From NCBI GenBank assembly GCA_022925895.1, contig JAKSYS010000301.1:1-64000 (forward strand): 64,000 bases of DNA, written 5' to 3'. Below are positions 61,570-64,000 of this stretch, piece by piece. The notes below the pieces were generated by a model that was not told the DNA's origin, did no database searches, and saw only the letters and a list, made by a program, of their open reading frames with translations. Every line of letters begins with the position of its first letter. The stretch's first letter is position 1. The position numbers were made by a program, and so were the translations under genes. This DNA is from Fragilaria crotonensis. Its lineage: Eukaryota > Bacillariophyta > Fragilariophyceae > Fragilariales > Fragilariaceae.

Positions 61570-62326
61570 CGTCTTCGTGTCATTCAGTTGTCACTTCTCA
61601 ATTCACTCAATCAAGACTCTACGTCTCTAGTAGTCTTGACAAAAGTTCATTGATTATATAGACTCTCGAATCTCGAACCGTATGCACAGTGCATCCGTGC
61701 ACATGCAGCATTTTCCTTGGCGTCCTGATGCCTCGTATCTGATTCGTCAAGACGAAGGCTGCTGTCAGTCTTTGCATCAGATTTGCTGTCAGCTCGACCC
61801 TGTGTACTGTGTACATTTGCATAGCGTCTGGAGTTTCGAGTCACGATCTTGGCCATTCTGCTCGGCGCGCCAAATTAACTCGAAGCCTTATACAATATGC
61901 ATGATTGAATACAAACCAAAGTACATTTAAATTTTTCATTGGCATTTCTGGGGTCCCGAGTCCCGAACCCTTCGAACGACCAACTCACAATACACCTGTA
62001 CTCGCAGCATATGCGATACAACAGAACACTGTCCACTCTCAGTATGATATGATATACAGTATATCATGTGGCGATGACAATTCAGTACCAGTATCATGAA
62101 TCCTGTACGTATATGATATCAGCTATCAGGTCATCCGATCACACGAACGATCAATGCAGCCGCAACAACAACTCAAACTCGTACAAGTAGTATTCCAGTA
62201 CTACAACCTGTGAGATCCAGCGTCACAGCATCACATACCACATACCCCTAACTACTCGACAACCTCATCCACTCGTCGCATCGACCATTAGTACCACTCC
62301 AAGTACTCCAAACTCCGTTTCTCATC
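61570..62326. other. intergenic between divergent MscS and Cys-rich genes
   Basis: Promoter region for both. Contains gtatatgatatc-type AT palindromes near 62040-62120 and a ccactccaagtactccaaactccg stretch before ATG 62327. No gene. Confidence 0.4.
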
Positions 62327-63261
62327 ATGACACTGCAACAGGGAGCCAGAATCATGACCGATGGTCAAGGTATGGTCCAAGATGCTGTCCGAACCGTGTG
62401 TCCTGATTGTTGGACTCAAGGATGTGGACTGAATGGTTGTTTCGGTCAATGCGCGGACTGTCTCGAGGCTGTCAATCCATTCATGGAATCCATCGCATCC
62501 GCCATTTGTTGTTTGGGATCACCACTCGCCTTTCCCTTCATTTTCTGTTTCAATCCGGCCCCACACACCAACGAAACATCGGGATATGAAATTTCAGCCT
62601 TGGCCGCTCCGTGTCGTCGTCCCATTTCGTGTTGCATTGGAATGACTCCCTGCGGTCAGTGGCATGTGCGTCGCCAAGTATTGGGAGGGGACATGACCAA
62701 ATACAAATTGTGGCAGGGACAACATGATGGACCACACTGTTGTGCACGACAGTGTCCTGGATCGTTCATTACCATTGAATCGGGAACGTATGGTGAACAG
62801 GATTGTCCCAATCTATTCCTATGTCTTGAAGTTCATTGTCTTGCTGGTCTTTGGAGTACCTGTTGTGCCTTTGATGTCAGTCGGAGTGTCTTGCGACACG
62901 ACCGTGGTCTCAATCTGGATCCCACGGAAGAACGACAACACAAGTGCACAGAGTTCTTTTCCAACATTATGCATTCCTGTCTCCAAGCTGGATTTTGTTG
63001 TTGTCTTACCAGTTGTTGTCTTGGACTGTGCCCCCGATTCCGAGGGCGCCCAAGAATGTTCCGGAGAAGCGGGACGCCAGTCGTGCCTGTTGTTCGATTG
63101 CACACACATTGTGGAAGGGAATACTGTATACCAAGGTCATTACCATGGGATGTTTGACAGCCCAAATGATTCATGAAGTTGCAACCCCGTGGGATGGCAA
63201 ACCTAAAGGAAAAACGCCAGTCATGAAACCATTGGTGCAGAAGGAAATGGATCGAACGTGA
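62327..63261 (+). CDS. Cys-rich membrane-associated protein, C-terminus frame-shifted
   Basis: From ATG 62327 the frame is very rich in Cys: VCPDCWTQGCGLNGCFGQCADC, SAICCLGSPLAFPFIFCF, CRRPISCCIGMTPCG, then QDCPNLFLCLEVHCLAGLWS and FCCCLTSCCLG. The frame then reads into an unrelated tail and stops at 63157. In another frame, from about 63025 to TGA 63261, homology resumes (ACCSIAHTLWKGILYTKVIT, then MGCLTAQMIHEV). From memory this resembles the conserved C-terminus of a Cys-rich family in fungi and oomycetes. The switch lies in a run of five C (about 63033), where one missing C restores the frame. About 311 residues if joined. Function unknown, probably membrane-bound through Cys-rich hydrophobic parts. 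Confidence 0.65.
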
Positions 63262-63348
63262 AAATGGGAGACGTGGCGATTGCTAGTACTACTTGGTGCT
63301 CCTATTGTATAACATGATAAACTATATCTGTATGTCAGCGCTGTCATG

Positions 63349-64000
63349 TTATTGCTTCATCTTCTTCTTGGAAGTCCACCTTGCAAGGCCTTGTTCTAGA
63401 ATCGCAACAATCTGGTGTGCACTAGGACGCTTCTTGGGATCGAATTCAAAACATGACATCATGGCCTTTCCCATGACGTCGAGAAACATTAACGAATCGT
63501 CATCGTCCTTTGTAGCGTTGTTGCTAGTCATGCCACTCATCCGAAGCTGCTGCTCATGATAATATTCATCGATCGTCGGATGACGACCCATCTTGACCAG
63601 TTCAATCGCTTCATCCTCTTCCAAATCACCAAATGGATATTTCCCTCCACTAATTAAAAAGTACAACACGTTCCCCAAGGACCAAATGTCACCCTTTTTC
63701 GGTTTGATTCTCATGATTGTATTCTTCTGGTGATCTCCATGGACCACCATTCACGTTCACGTGAAAGGGACATGTTTCGTTGTTTACAGTATCCCAGGTT
63801 AGGAACCGAGCACGATTGAAATCACCAAGTTGATATTGGAACAATGGTGGTGTCGTTATTTCATTCTTGGAATCGTCGCTGGAGGAGGTGCCAGTGTGTA
63901 ATGATGACATTGATTTTGATTTAGATGATACCAAGATCCATTGGTCGGGCTTGATATCAGTGTGTGCCATGGTGGGACGTCCCAACGCATCGACATGATG
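63349..64000 (-). CDS. protein kinase domain, C-terminal part, 5' end off the window, one frame break
   Basis: From the right edge: HTDIKPDQWIL (catalytic loop, usually HRDLKPxN), QLGDFNRARFL (DFG is DFN), GGPWRSPEEY (APE region). Then GDIWSLGNVLYFLISGGKYP (helix F), DDDDSLMFLDVMGKAMMSCF and DPKKRPSAHQIV (conserved Arg of subdomain XI), ending at 63349. The frame changes near 63690, at a GAAAAAGGG run, between NQTEK and KGDIW; one extra base explains it. The catalytic Asp and Lys are kept. The DFN variant and the Thr in place of Arg in HRD suggest an altered or low activity, or a non-RD type kinase. N-lobe not in window. Confidence 0.85.

Overview
The window is nuclear DNA of a photosynthetic stramenopile, most likely a diatom. 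The protein-coding genes have none to three short GT-AG introns (roughly 85-230 bp). Several N-termini look like a signal peptide followed by an ASAFAP-like junction, the plastid-targeting design of diatoms. The metacaspase has the p10-before-p20 order known from algae, and the LTR element is a Ty1/copia element of the kind abundant in diatoms. The species cannot be named from sequence alone.

Layout. 1-1.5 kb: the C-terminal part of a SART1/Snu66 splicing factor gene, on the minus strand, with broken frames. 2.2-9.8 kb: a full-length Ty1/copia element on the minus strand, with almost identical LTRs and many single-base frame breaks. 10.1-11.1 kb: a bacterial-type multi-repeat membrane protein. 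11.1-20.5 kb: gene-poor, with two decayed DNA-transposon genes and a solo LTR related to the copia element. 20.9-33.5 kb: a gene-rich block holding a very large multidomain CCCH/ankyrin protein, complex III subunit QCR8, a repeat protein that looks like a beta-propeller, the mRNA 3'-end endonuclease CPSF73, and ribosomal protein uL13. 34.05-38.0 kb: a complete PIF/Harbinger transposon with TIRs, TSD, transposase and a Myb-like partner gene in two overlapping pieces. 38.7-43.8 kb: a small secreted protein, a START-domain protein and a type III metacaspase. 44.0-45.6 kb: an array of a TAAGCAAAT motif and a non-autonomous hAT-like element rich in GGGT. 45.9-54.3 kb: a YkgJ-type cysteine-cluster protein, a Rab5-like GTPase with a CaaX tail, an M1 aminopeptidase and L-galactono-1,4-lactone dehydrogenase (GLDH). 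54.8-64 kb: a class C (GABA-B-like) receptor, an internally deleted GLDH duplicate, a plastid-type MscS channel, a Cys-rich protein and part of a protein kinase.

The host genes are ordinary housekeeping, signalling and stress genes, and I see no operon-like logic. GLDH and QCR8 are both mitochondrial respiratory-chain-linked proteins. YkgJ and MscS both appear plastid-directed. CPSF73 and SART1 are both RNA-processing factors. These are co-occurrences, not a demonstrated system.

A technical theme runs through the window. Conserved genes (SART1, M1 aminopeptidase, GLDH, the Cys-rich gene, the kinase) and the young copia element are interrupted by single-base frame changes, many at short homopolymers. 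Uncorrected long-read indels explain this at least as well as gene decay. The most unusual biological signals are the membrane-spanning segment inserted in the copia polyprotein, the TAAGCAAAT array upstream of the metacaspase, and the repeated Cys motif in the 1,693-residue protein.
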